DNA from: JBOFLG01 sp051657745
Lineage (GTDB): Bacteria; Actinomycetota; Actinomycetes; Actinomycetales; Dermatophilaceae
Assembly (NCBI GenBank): GCA_051657745.1
Contig: JBOFLG010000006.1
Span: forward strand, 1 to 26,090
Length of the DNA: 26,090 nt
Direction of reading: 5' to 3'
How positions within the stretch are numbered: the first letter of the stretch is position 1; every line of letters begins with the position of its first letter. The notes under the pieces were generated by a model that had not been told where the DNA came from, did not search any database, and saw nothing but the letters and a program-made list of their open reading frames with translations. The position numbers were made by a program, and so were the translations under genes. Below are positions 10,046 through 18,022 of the stretch, piece after piece.

Positions 10046-10916
10046 GCAGGTGCCCGCAGTGACTCGCGTCGAGGTGGCCGGCCGCCGGCTGAAACTCACC
10101 AGCCTCGACAAGATGATGTACCCGGCCACCGAGACCACCAAGGGTGAGGTGCTCAACTACTACGCGCAGGTTGCGCCCGTTCTGCTGCGCCACCTTGCGC
10201 GCCGGGTGGTCACCCGGGTCCGCTGGCCACATGGCGTGGCCGAGCAGCAGTTCTTCGAGAAGAACCTGCCGTCCGGGGCGCCGTCCTGGCTGCCCCGGGT
10301 CCGGGTCGGCGACGTCACCTACCCGCTCGTCGAGGACCTCGCGCACCTGACCTACCTGGTCAACCTCAACAGCCTCGAACTGCACGTGCCGCAGTGGACG
10401 GTCGACGCCGACGGACGACCCGAGAACCCGAACCGGCTCGTCGTCGACCTCGACCCCGGCTCACCGGCCGGGCTGCACGAGTGCGCGAAAGTGGCTCTGC
10501 TGGTGCGCGATCGGCTCTCCGCTCTCGGGCTCGACCTCTATCCCGTCACCTCGGGGAGTAAGGGGATGCAGTTGTATGGCCGCCTCGCGGGTGACCTCAC
10601 CAGCGACCAGGTCCGCGACCTGTGCCTGCAATTGGCCCAGGAACTGACCGCGAAGCACCCCGGCCTGGTCGTATGGAAAATGGCCACGTCGCTGCGACCG
10701 GGCAAGGTGTTTCTCGACTGGAGCCAGAACGTCGCCGCCAAGACGACGATCAGCCCCTACTCCCTGCGCGGCCGCGAACTGCCGCGAGTGGCGGCTCCCC
10801 GGACCTGGGCGGAGGTGGAGCATGGCGCGGCATCACCGAACGGACTCGAGCAGCTCATGGTCGAGGATGTGCTCGACCGGCTGGCTCGCGATGGAGACCT
10901 GCTCGCCGAGCTCTAG
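10032..10916 (+). CDS. NHEJ DNA polymerase/primase, LigD polymerase-domain type
   Basis: A 294-residue stand-alone LigD polymerase (AEP primase-polymerase family), which fills gaps at broken DNA ends with a preference for ribonucleotides in characterised homologues. Two metal-binding aspartates are in VVDLDPG (DLD at 139-141), the third is D229 in VFLDWSQN, and SGSKGMQLY (174-182) forms the nucleotide pocket. The opening LTSLDKMMYPATETTKGEVLNYY is typical of the family. I chose the ATG at 10032, which overlaps the ligase stop; the frame opens at 9996, but that would overlap more of the ligase and lacks similarity. Together with ku and the ligase gene it forms a complete minimal NHEJ set. Confidence 0.93.
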   Translation: MTVPEQVPAVTRVEVAGRRLKLTSLDKMMYPATETTKGEVLNYYAQVAPVLLRHLARRVVTRVRWPHGVAEQQFFEKNLPSGAPSWLPRVRVGDVTYPLVEDLAHLTYLVNLNSLELHVPQWTVDADGRPENPNRLVVDLDPGSPAGLHECAKVALLVRDRLSALGLDLYPVTSGSKGMQLYGRLAGDLTSDQVRDLCLQLAQELTAKHPGLVVWKMATSLRPGKVFLDWSQNVAAKTTISPYSLRGRELPRVAAPRTWAEVEHGAASPNGLEQLMVEDVLDRLARDGDLLAEL

Positions 10917-10940
10917 GGCGCGGCTGTCGTTCGGGCGCTG

Positions 10941-10956
10941 CCGCTCGGCGGAGCGG
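10941..10956 (+). terminator. Weak hairpin after the NHEJ polymerase gene
   Basis: CCGCTC (10941-10946) and GAGCGG (10951-10956) pair around the loop GGCG, 25 bases beyond the stop codon. The stem is short (6 bp), so this is only a candidate. The remaining bases to 11068 show nothing else. Confidence 0.3.
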
Positions 10957-11068
10957 TCTGGAGCGGTCGGGCACGACCTCGACTGGAGCGCCGGGGTGAT
11001 GGTGCGGTCACGACGGCGCCGCGATCAGGTGACTGCTCGGTGCATTCTGGCGTCCGAGCCGGCGGGCG

Positions 11069-11719
11069 CTAGCGGCTGATCCGCGGACGACGACGGCGGG
11101 GGCAGCCGGCGCACTCGGCGCAGTCGGGCAGGGCGTACAGGAGACAGCAGGAGGCGCGGGCTGGCACCTCCGGGTGGGCGGGTACCCCCGCAGACATCTC
11201 GGCGGCGCGACGCGCCTCTGCCCACATGTCGTCGACCATGCCGGTCCGGGTGCGCGGGCCGAGCCGGACCAGCGACCGAAAGGCGTGCGCCAGCGGTATC
11301 GCCACCGCGCGGTAGTCGCGCCCGGCGTGGTCGAGGCGGCTAGCGAGCGGGGCGTCATCCGGTTCGAGGCTGGTAAGCCGCACCACCTCGGGCACGAGGT
11401 TCGAGCCGAGGGCGAAACTGAGACCAGTCACGAGGCTGCGCCACGGTCCGTGCGCGGCGCCCTGTGCGGCGGTATGCGCGGGAACCTGGAGCAGCCACTG
11501 GAGAACGAACGCCGAGGCCACCTGTGGCGGGGCGTTGCCGCCGTACCACTGGAGTTGGCGGCCATGCAGGTCACGCTGCCACTCTTCGGTGTCTGGCTCG
11601 AGCCGGTGCGGTAGGGCTGGGCCGGTGCCGCTGAAGTGCAGCCAGGGATGCCGGCGCGACATCTGCTCCGCAACGTGGCCGAGCAGCGGAGTGGCACCCC
11701 CGCCGTGCGAGGGTGCCAC
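11069..11719 (-). CDS. FhuF-like (2Fe-2S) iron-siderophore reductase family protein
   Basis: Up to 216 residues. The C-terminus has the FhuF signature C-C-x10-C-x2-C: C191, C192, C203 and C206 in the stretch CCLLYALPDCAECAGC. In FhuF these bind an unusual 2Fe-2S cluster used to reduce siderophore-bound ferric iron in the cytoplasm. The middle (about 60-150) is a helical region with weak family resemblance. The start is uncertain: the longest frame begins at a GTG (11719) lying inside a perfect hairpin, with no proper ribosome site, while the ATG at 11662 would give 197 residues with GGAG only 3 bases upstream. The protein is shorter than E. coli FhuF (about 260). No siderophore genes are nearby. 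Confidence 0.75.
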   Translation of the reverse strand: MAPSHGGGATPLLGHVAEQMSRRHPWLHFSGTGPALPHRLEPDTEEWQRDLHGRQLQWYGGNAPPQVASAFVLQWLLQVPAHTAAQGAAHGPWRSLVTGLSFALGSNLVPEVVRLTSLEPDDAPLASRLDHAGRDYRAVAIPLAHAFRSLVRLGPRTRTGMVDDMWAEARRAAEMSAGVPAHPEVPARASCCLLYALPDCAECAGCPRRRRPRISR

Positions 11720-11722
11720 TCC
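11688..11722 (-). terminator. lsr2 terminator hairpin
   Basis: Perfect 12-bp inverted repeat: GGAGTGGCACCC (11688-11699) and GGGTGCCACTCC (11711-11722) with an 11-nt loop, 20 bases beyond the lsr2 stop. It covers the most upstream possible start of the FhuF-like gene. No T-tract. Confidence 0.75.
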
Positions 11723-11742
11723 AGGACGCTGGACCGGATGGG

Positions 11743-12078
11743 TCAGGAGTGCGCCTTGTCGTAGGCGCCCTGGATCTCGGCGGAGATGCGGCCGCGGTCA
11801 CTGACGGTGTAGCCCTTGGACCGGGCCCACTCACGCACCGCTCCGAGGTCGGTCTTGCGGGCGGCTCCCTTGGCGGCCACGCCACGGGTGCTGCGGCGCC
11901 CGCCGGTGCGCTCCGCGTGCCCGATCCAGACGGCGAGTTCGTCGCGCAACTTGGAAGCGTTCGACGAGGTGAGGTCTATCTCGTAGCTGACGCCATCGAG
12001 CGAGAACGACACCGTCTCGTCTGCGGTCGATGACTTGTCGAGGTCGTCGACGAGGAGAACCTGGACCTTCTTGGCCAT
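11743..12078 (-). CDS. lsr2: Lsr2 nucleoid-associated DNA-bridging protein
   Basis: A 111-residue Lsr2, the actinomycete counterpart of H-NS. It binds the minor groove of AT-rich DNA, bridges it and silences transferred genes. The N-terminal dimerisation domain (about 1-60) opens with MAKKVQVLLVDDLDKS and contains VSFSLDGVSYEIDLTSSNA. The C-terminal DNA-binding domain (about 75-111) contains the minor-groove RGR at 95-97 in SDRGRISAEI. I chose the ATG at 12078, which has AAAGG about 8 bases upstream and gives the canonical MAKK start; the open frame adds 11 residues without support. It follows lysS and the small membrane protein gene on the same strand with a 112-base gap that probably holds its own promoter. 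The DNA just upstream is relatively AT-rich. Confidence 0.97.
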   Translation of the reverse strand: MAKKVQVLLVDDLDKSSTADETVSFSLDGVSYEIDLTSSNASKLRDELAVWIGHAERTGGRRSTRGVAAKGAARKTDLGAVREWARSKGYTVSDRGRISAEIQGAYDKAHS

Positions 12079-12190
12079 TGCTGTGCCTTTCAGAAAATGA
12101 GGGTGGTACACGACTTAATTTCGGTCGCCAAAACGGCACGGTAGCAGTAGATCCGGCCTTACGGCTGCGTTCGGGAAGGCGGGTCGCCGA

Positions 12191-12439
12191 TTATTCGGAT
12201 GACGCGTGCCGGCCCACGGAATCCGTAGGCAGACTTCCGGGGTCGGCGCCGAGCGTCATGGCGTCATCCTCAGGTGAGTTGGAACACCGCTCAGCACGGT
12301 CACGTTCGGCCTCGAACTGTGATTGCGCGAGGCGTTCGCGACGGTCCCCTTCCATCATCGCCTTGACGATGAAGTAGAAGAGTACGCTGACGCCGATCGT
12401 GGGAACGATCGCCGCCAGGTAATCGTTGACGTCATCCAC
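12191..12439 (-). CDS. Small conserved membrane protein between lysS and lsr2
   Basis: An 82-residue protein. One membrane segment (about residues 8-27, LAAIVPTIGVSVLFYFIVKA) is followed by a charged helix (GDRRERLAQSQFEAERDRAER) and a disordered, acidic tail. Small proteins of this form (PTIG, then a membrane helix, then DRRER) lie next to lysS or lsr2 in other actinomycetes; their function is unknown. The GTG start at 12439 is one base past the lysS TGA, with GGAGGT 5 bases upstream inside the end of lysS, so translation is coupled to lysS. Confidence 0.75.
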   Translation of the reverse strand: MDDVNDYLAAIVPTIGVSVLFYFIVKAMMEGDRRERLAQSQFEAERDRAERCSNSPEDDAMTLGADPGSLPTDSVGRHASSE

Positions 12440-12440
12440 T

Positions 12441-13994
12441 TCACACCTCCGGTTTGACGTGCGGGAAGAGGATGGTCTCTCGGATGGTCGTACCGGTGAA
12501 CAGCATCACCAGACGGTCGATGCCTACGCCGACTCCACCCATCGGTGGGGCGCCGTACTCCAGAGCACGAAGAAAGTCCTCGTCAAGGTGCATCGCCTCG
12601 GCGTCGCCGCCTGCGGCGCGGAGTGATTGCTCGGTGAGCACCGCCCGCTGGATCACCGGGTCGACCAGTTCGGAGAAGCCAGTACCGCGCTCCACGCCGG
12701 CGATGATGAGATCCCACGCCTCGATGAGCCCGGGCTGGGTGCGGTGACCGCGCGCCAATGGTTGGGCGATGGCCGGGTAGTCACACAGGAAGGTCGGCTG
12801 GAGAAGCCCCGGCTCGACGATTTCGCCGAGTAGTTCAAGGAACACCCGGTCCTTCTCCAGGCCCGGGTCGATGTCGACCTCATGCTGCTCGGCGAGGGTG
12901 AGCAGCCGCTCCCGCGGCGTGTCGATTGTGACGGTCTCACCGACTGCTTCGCTGACCGCGTCATACACCGGAAGCCAACGCCACTCGCGGTCCAGGTCGA
13001 CTACTCCGGCGGTGGTCTCGACCTGGCGACTGCCGAGCGCATCGGCGACTCCAAGGTAGACATCCCGGATCAGGGTCGCGACGCTGGTCTGGTCACCCCA
13101 CGCCTGATATGCCTCAAGCATTGTGAACTCGGCCGAGTGGGTGGCGTCGATACCTTCGTTGCGGAAGATGCGTCCCATTTCGTACACCCGGTCGACTCCA
13201 CCGACGACCGCCTTCTTCAGGTTCAGCTCGAGTGCGATGCGGAGCACCATCTCGGTGTCGAACGCGTTGAGATGGGTACGGAAGGGGCGTGCCGCGGCAC
13301 CGCCGTGCACCAGTTGCAATACCGGGGTCTCGACCTCGACATACCCCTGGTCGTCCAACGTGGCGCGGACCGCGCGCAATGCGGCCGCCTTGGTGCGCAC
13401 CATGTCGCGCGCCTCCTGACGCACGACAAGGTCGGCGTAGCGCTGGCGCACCCGGCTTTCCTCGGACAGATCCCGGTGCAGCACCGGCAGCGGCCGCAGC
13501 GCCTTGCTCGCCATCCCCCAGTGGTTCGCCAACACGCTCAACTCGCCGCGCTTGCTGGAAATGACCCGGCCCCGCACCCACACGTGGTCGCCGAGGTCGA
13601 CATCGCTTTTCCACGAGGCGAGCGACTCCTCGCCGACCTCGGCGAGGCTGAGCATCACCTGGAGCCGGGTGCCGCGGCCTTCCTGGACCGTGGCGAACGC
13701 GAGTTTGCCGGTATTGCGGATGAAGACCACCCGCCCCGCGACCGCGGCGATGGCGTCAGTTTCCTCGCCGACGCCCAGGTGGCCCCAGAGTTCGCGTACC
13801 TCGGCGAGTGAATGGGTTCGCGGCACCTCGACGGGATAGGCCTGGGCGCCGGCTGCGAGGATGCGGTCGCGCTTTCCCCGCCGAATTCGCACCTGCTCGG
13901 GCACACCAAGGTCACCGGTTTCAGTCGGTGATGTCGTCGGCGCGGGAGGCGGTTCGGCCGCGACGCCGTCATCCATGGTCGAAGGCTCACTCAC
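12441..13994 (-). CDS. lysS: Lysine-tRNA ligase, class II
   Basis: A 517-residue class II lysyl-tRNA synthetase that charges tRNA-Lys in the cytoplasm. After a disordered N-terminal extension (about 1-35) comes the OB-fold anticodon-binding domain (about 75-185). The catalytic core follows: VETPVLQLVHGGAAARPF, motif 2 RVYEMGRIFRNEGIDATHSAEFTML, and motif 3 GVGIDRLVMLFTG. It has the variant GTGFSELVDPVIQR and LDEDFLRALEYG found in many actinomycetes. Small departures from the usual text (LELNLKK for PELYLKR, HSAEF for HSPEF) are visible; I believe the first is lineage-typical, but I cannot check. The ATG at 13994 is the longest start; ATGs a few codons later cannot be excluded. First gene of the lysS, small protein, lsr2 series. 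Confidence 0.96.
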   Translation of the reverse strand: MSEPSTMDDGVAAEPPPAPTTSPTETGDLGVPEQVRIRRGKRDRILAAGAQAYPVEVPRTHSLAEVRELWGHLGVGEETDAIAAVAGRVVFIRNTGKLAFATVQEGRGTRLQVMLSLAEVGEESLASWKSDVDLGDHVWVRGRVISSKRGELSVLANHWGMASKALRPLPVLHRDLSEESRVRQRYADLVVRQEARDMVRTKAAALRAVRATLDDQGYVEVETPVLQLVHGGAAARPFRTHLNAFDTEMVLRIALELNLKKAVVGGVDRVYEMGRIFRNEGIDATHSAEFTMLEAYQAWGDQTSVATLIRDVYLGVADALGSRQVETTAGVVDLDREWRWLPVYDAVSEAVGETVTIDTPRERLLTLAEQHEVDIDPGLEKDRVFLELLGEIVEPGLLQPTFLCDYPAIAQPLARGHRTQPGLIEAWDLIIAGVERGTGFSELVDPVIQRAVLTEQSLRAAGGDAEAMHLDEDFLRALEYGAPPMGGVGVGIDRLVMLFTGTTIRETILFPHVKPEV

Positions 13995-14178
13995 GGGTGT
14001 CAGGGTACGGAATGCCGTCGGCGGCTGCCGGTCCGGTCCAGCGGCGGTGCGTCATCCGGGAACGTGGGCCACCGGTCCGGTCCGCTTGTCGTCGGCCGGG
14101 TGCTCTCCGGCTGGGTGAGGGTGAGTACCGGCCAGGCACGGCCGATCTCAGGCAGACGGGCCGACCTGCCCGACGCCG

Positions 14179-14217
14179 CACGGGGCCGAGCCGTCGTGGT
14201 GACGGCCCGGCCCCGTG
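14179..14217. terminator. Strong two-part hairpin after the TAP-like hydrolase gene
   Basis: CACGGGGCCG (14179-14188) pairs with CGGCCCCGTG (14208-14217). Inside it, after a single mismatch, GCCGTC (14190-14195) pairs with GACGGC (14201-14206) around a 5-nt loop. The 16 bp in total sit 17 bases beyond the hydrolase stop codon. The rest of the 13995-14233 gap shows no gene; it must hold the lysS promoter, which I could not place. Confidence 0.75.
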
Positions 14218-14233
14218 GCCGAGGTCGGTTCGA

Positions 14234-16117
14234 TCAGCCGACAGGTCGCGGCGCGGGAACCACCGTGCGCCGCGGTGCGCGCTCCCGGTCGCGGCGCTGC
14301 TCCTTGGTGGGCTTCTCCTCGGCGCGCTGGTTGGTGGTGCCCGGCTGCGGGCTCGTGGCGGGCCCATCCTGGAACGGCACCTGGTCGACCGGGCAGACCT
14401 TCGGCGCATCGGTGGGAATGGCACCGTCGATCAGGTACTGAGCCCATACTGCGACCGAGCAGCTGCTGCCGGCTGACAGCGTCGTGTGGCCCCATCCCTG
14501 GACCGTCAGCACCTGAGCGGTGCGGAACCGTGCCGCCGCCGGAGCCGCGTTCTGCCAGGCGGTGGCGGGGTCGTAGCGCGCGTTGAGCACGAGCACGGGA
14601 GCATCGGTGGTCTGGTTCCAATCGCCGAGGTACGCATCAGCGTCCCGGTTGGCATTCGACCAGGACTCGCATGCGGAGCCAGAGCCGAAGCCACGCCACA
14701 CGGTCACCCGGCCGAAGAATCCGTACCGGTCGTTCTGTTGGTCGGCGAAGCGCTGGTACGACGTCTGGCCAGCCTCCGGCCGGGTGTCGGCGCAGAGGAC
14801 ACCGAGGTTGCCGCCTTCGGATACGTAGTCCTCAGTGCCGAGCCCAGCCAGCAGGCCGAGGGATGTGGCACCACGGTCGACAGCGTTCGGGTCCGCCGAT
14901 GCGATCCCAGCCAGCAGTTCGGCCAGGCCGGGGTACGCCGTGGGTTCGTAGAGCGCCTCGGCAATGGCGACCACGACCGAGTCGTAGGTGAAACTCAGCT
15001 TCGCGCCATCGGGCTGGACCGTGACCGGGCCCTCGAGCAGCCGGTTCATGAGGTCGCCCACCACCTTTGTGGGCTCACCAAGCCTGGTCAGAGCGCAATT
15101 CGCACCGCCGTCGGCACACAGCCGGAGAAACTCATCGAACGTCTCGCTGAACGACCGACCCTGGCCGGTCCGCATCCCGATTGGGCGCGGATCGCCGATG
15201 CCGGTGTACTCGGCCGGGTCGATATTGCCATCGAGCACGAGGGTGCGCACCGTCTTCGGGAACAGGCGCGCGTACGTGTGCCCGAGGACCGTGCCATAGG
15301 AGATGCCGTAGAAGTTGAGTTTCGCGTCCCCGACGGCTTGGCGCAGCACATCCATGTCACGGGCGACGTTGGCGGTCGACATGTGTCGAAGCCGCTCCGG
15401 TGAGGTGGCCTGGCAGCGGGACCCGAGCTCGTCGACCTGTGCGAGGTGAGTGGCCTCAGCGGCGCTCCCGCCGTCGTACGGAATGTCGAAGGAGTTGGTG
15501 AAGAACTCAGATTCCGCCGCCGCAGTGGGGAAGCAGGTGGCCGGGTCCGAGGCGTTGGTGCCCCGTGGGTCGAAGCCGACCAGGTCAAAGCGCGACCGCA
15601 CCGAGGCCGGGAAGTCCGCCGCCCAGGTCGTGATCGCCTCCACACCTGACCCGCCGGGGCCTCCGGGGTTGAGCAGCACGCTGCCAATTCTGGCGTTCGG
15701 GTCGGTCGCGGGCAGTTTGGCGAGCGCGATGGTGGTGGTGCCGGCGTCGGGCTGGTCGTAGTCGGTGGGTACCTCGACGGTCGCGCATTTCACGCCGGCG
15801 GCATCCGGACACGCTTTCCAGGCGATGGTCGGCACGGCTGGTGCGCTCGCTCCGGCCAACCCGCCCCAGCCGGTAGTCGGCTGTGCGGGAGGTGTGCGTG
15901 CTGAGACCGCCTGCGCCGGTACGGCGCTCGCTGGGGCCGCGTATGCCATTGCCAGGCCGACCACCCCCACGCCACCAACGAGGGCCAGCACGCTTGCGCC
16001 GGTGACCGCGCGGGAACGAGAGGCCGCTCTCTGTGGTCCGGCGATCAAGGTGGAGCCACCAGCGGAACGCCGCCACCGGCGGCGCTGGTCAGGGTCGTGG
16101 ATCGTCTGGTCTTTCAT
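14234..16117 (-). CDS. Secreted alpha/beta hydrolase, tripeptidyl-aminopeptidase (TAP)-like
   Basis: A 627-residue protein. An Arg-rich start and a hydrophobic segment (about 41-60) ending AAPASA suggest export by a long signal peptide. The alpha/beta-hydrolase fold (about 95-565) has the oxyanion stretch LLNPGGPGGSG (149-159), FDLVGFDPRGTNAS (177-190), the nucleophile S273 in GISYG, acid D516 in LNARYDPATAW and H544 in QGWGHTTLS. This is the layout of Streptomyces secreted tripeptidyl aminopeptidases and related TAP-like enzymes, with the C-terminal TAP-like domain. The natural substrate may be a peptide or an ester. The tail is Arg/Pro-rich and disordered. The ATG at 16117 is the longest start and fits a long signal region. 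Divergent from mmsA. Confidence 0.88.
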   Translation of the reverse strand: MKDQTIHDPDQRRRWRRSAGGSTLIAGPQRAASRSRAVTGASVLALVGGVGVVGLAMAYAAPASAVPAQAVSARTPPAQPTTGWGGLAGASAPAVPTIAWKACPDAAGVKCATVEVPTDYDQPDAGTTTIALAKLPATDPNARIGSVLLNPGGPGGSGVEAITTWAADFPASVRSRFDLVGFDPRGTNASDPATCFPTAAAESEFFTNSFDIPYDGGSAAEATHLAQVDELGSRCQATSPERLRHMSTANVARDMDVLRQAVGDAKLNFYGISYGTVLGHTYARLFPKTVRTLVLDGNIDPAEYTGIGDPRPIGMRTGQGRSFSETFDEFLRLCADGGANCALTRLGEPTKVVGDLMNRLLEGPVTVQPDGAKLSFTYDSVVVAIAEALYEPTAYPGLAELLAGIASADPNAVDRGATSLGLLAGLGTEDYVSEGGNLGVLCADTRPEAGQTSYQRFADQQNDRYGFFGRVTVWRGFGSGSACESWSNANRDADAYLGDWNQTTDAPVLVLNARYDPATAWQNAAPAAARFRTAQVLTVQGWGHTTLSAGSSCSVAVWAQYLIDGAIPTDAPKVCPVDQVPFQDGPATSPQPGTTNQRAEEKPTKEQRRDRERAPRRTVVPAPRPVG

Positions 16118-16395
16118 GCCAGCAAGTTAGCGCCACGACGTGACCTAGGCCACAGCGCCCCAGGCCACCGGCGCTGCGACGTCACGACGGTGGTGGACGG
16201 TGACTCGACGAATCACCCCGCAATCACGTTCGGACTCCGGCGCGTCATCCGGTCTGGAGAATCCGGCCGCGGGGCGCGGGAGCACCTGCCGGCGCCGACG
16301 CGATCCGTCGCAGTACGCCGACGCTGTGATCCGTTCCGTTGCTGGCGGCGAAATGACACACTGAATTCACCACAGTCGACGAAGGGCCGATACCC
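16118..16395. promoter_or_regulatory. Divergent promoter region of the TAP-like hydrolase gene and mmsA
   Basis: These 278 bases separate two divergent genes and contain no credible ORF. On the plus strand TTGCTG followed 17 bases later by TGAATT, ending about 30 bases before mmsA, is a weak -35/-10 candidate. I could not identify an operator. Confidence 0.35.
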
Positions 16396-17901
16396 GTGAG
16401 CACGACCCCCGCTCGGATCACCCACCGTGTCTCCGGCGCTCCGTGGCAGGGCACCGCCGAGCGCACCAGCCCGGTGTTCGACCCCGCGACCGGTGCGCAG
16501 ACCGGAGTCCTCGACCTTGCCTCGCCCGACGTCGTCAGCGAGGTGATCGCCACCGCCAAACAGGCCTGGGCGAGCGAATGGGGCCACGCCTCGCTGACCG
16601 CGCGAACCCGGGTGCTCTTCCGGTTCCGCGAGCTGCTGAACGAGCGAAAGGAGGAGATCGCCGCGCTCATCACGGCCGAGCACGGCAAGGTGCTCTCCGA
16701 CGCGGTGGGCGAGGTGACCCGTGGGCTGGAGGTAGCCGAGTTCGCCTGCGGCATCCCCCATTTGCTCAAAGGTGGCTTCTCCGAGAACGTCTCAACCGCG
16801 GTCGACGTCTACTCCATCCGGCAGAGCCTCGGGGTGGTGGCCGTGATCAGCCCCTTCAACTTCCCGGCGATGGTGCCGTTGTGGTTCGTGCCCATCGCCA
16901 TTGCCTGTGGCAACGCGGTCGTGATCAAGCCGTCCGAGAAGGATCCGTCAGCGGTGAACGCGGTTGCGGCACTGTGGAATGAGGCAGGCCTGCCGGACGG
17001 CGTGCTCCATGTCGTCCACGGCGACAAGGAAGCCGTCGACGCGCTGCTGACCCATCCGGATGTGCGGGCCGTCTCGTTCGTCGGCTCCACCCCCGTCGCG
17101 AAGTATGTCTACGAGACCGGCACCGCCCACGGCAAGCGGGTCCAGGCGCTCGGTGGGGCCAAGAACCACATGGTCGTACTGCCGGATGCCGACCTCGACC
17201 TCGCCGCGGACGCGGCCATCAACGCCGGCTTCGGGTCGGCCGGTGAGCGGTGCATGGCAATCTCGGCGCTGGTGGCCGTCGAGCCGATCGCCGACGACCT
17301 GGTCGCCAAGATCACCGACCGGATGGGCATGCTGGTCACCGGCGACGGCACCCGCGGCTGCGACATGGGCCCTCTCATCACCAAGCAGCATCGCGACCGG
17401 GTGGCGTCGTATCTGGATGCCGGTGTGGCGGAGGGCGCCACGCTGGTCGTCGATGGCCGCGAGGGCGATGTGGACGCCGACGGGGACGGGTATTTCCTGC
17501 GGCCCACCCTGTTCGACCAGGTCACGCCCGAGATGTCGATCTACCGCGACGAGATCTTCGGCCCGGTGCTGTCGGTGCTGCGAGCGCAGTCATACGACGA
17601 GGCGTTGGCGCTGGTCAACGCGAACCCGTACGGCAACGGCACGGCGATCTTCACGAACGATGGCGGTGCGGCGCGGCGGTTCCAGCACGAGGTCGAGGTC
17701 GGGATGGTTGGCGTCAACGTGCCGATCCCGGTGCCGATGGCGTACTTCTCGTTCGGCGGCTGGAAGAACAGCCTCTTTGGCGACACGCACGCGCACGGGA
17801 TGGAGGGTGTGCACTTCTTCACCCGGGGCAAGGTGGTGACCTCCCGCTGGCTCGACCCGTCACATGGCGGGATCAACCTGGGCTTTCCGCAGAACGCCTG
17901 A
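16396..17901 (+). CDS. mmsA: CoA-acylating methylmalonate-semialdehyde dehydrogenase
   Basis: A 501-residue aldehyde dehydrogenase of the MMSDH group. It turns methylmalonate or malonate semialdehyde, NAD+ and CoA into propionyl- or acetyl-CoA in valine, beta-alanine or inositol breakdown. Visible motifs: ISPFNFPAMVPLW (151-163), the cofactor stretch VVIKPSEKDP (175-184), VSFVGSTPVAKYVYETG (226-242), the active-site C286 in GSAGERCMAIS, and the MMSDH-typical end VPIPVPMAYFSFGGWKNSLFGD. The start is the GTG at 16396 with AAGGG about 8 bases upstream. No partner such as mmsB or an aminotransferase is in the window, so the exact pathway is open. Confidence 0.93.
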   Translation: MSTTPARITHRVSGAPWQGTAERTSPVFDPATGAQTGVLDLASPDVVSEVIATAKQAWASEWGHASLTARTRVLFRFRELLNERKEEIAALITAEHGKVLSDAVGEVTRGLEVAEFACGIPHLLKGGFSENVSTAVDVYSIRQSLGVVAVISPFNFPAMVPLWFVPIAIACGNAVVIKPSEKDPSAVNAVAALWNEAGLPDGVLHVVHGDKEAVDALLTHPDVRAVSFVGSTPVAKYVYETGTAHGKRVQALGGAKNHMVVLPDADLDLAADAAINAGFGSAGERCMAISALVAVEPIADDLVAKITDRMGMLVTGDGTRGCDMGPLITKQHRDRVASYLDAGVAEGATLVVDGREGDVDADGDGYFLRPTLFDQVTPEMSIYRDEIFGPVLSVLRAQSYDEALALVNANPYGNGTAIFTNDGGAARRFQHEVEVGMVGVNVPIPVPMAYFSFGGWKNSLFGDTHAHGMEGVHFFTRGKVVTSRWLDPSHGGINLGFPQNA

Positions 17902-17932
17902 CGTCGCTCCGGGAGATCGACTCGGCCCGTTT

Positions 17933-17993
17933 GACGCCGAATCGCGACGCCGAACGTTCGACGCCGAACCGCGACGCCGAACCGCGACGCCGA
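17933..17993. repeat. Five short direct repeats (GACGCCGA) after mmsA
   Basis: The octamer GACGCCGA begins at 17933, 17946, 17960, 17973 and 17986, a period of 13 or 14 bases; the fuller unit is close to CGACGCCGAACCG. The tract lies between the convergent ends of mmsA and the methyltransferase gene. Its centre contains the perfect palindrome CGAACGTTCG at 17951-17960. No ORF of merit covers it. Confidence 0.85.
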
Positions 17994-18022
17994 GTGCCGG
18001 TGCGACGGACCATCAGGCGCCC

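Noticed and set aside
13995..14178. T-box or other leader element upstream of lysS
   Set aside because: No T-box core sequence or convincing specifier stem is seen.
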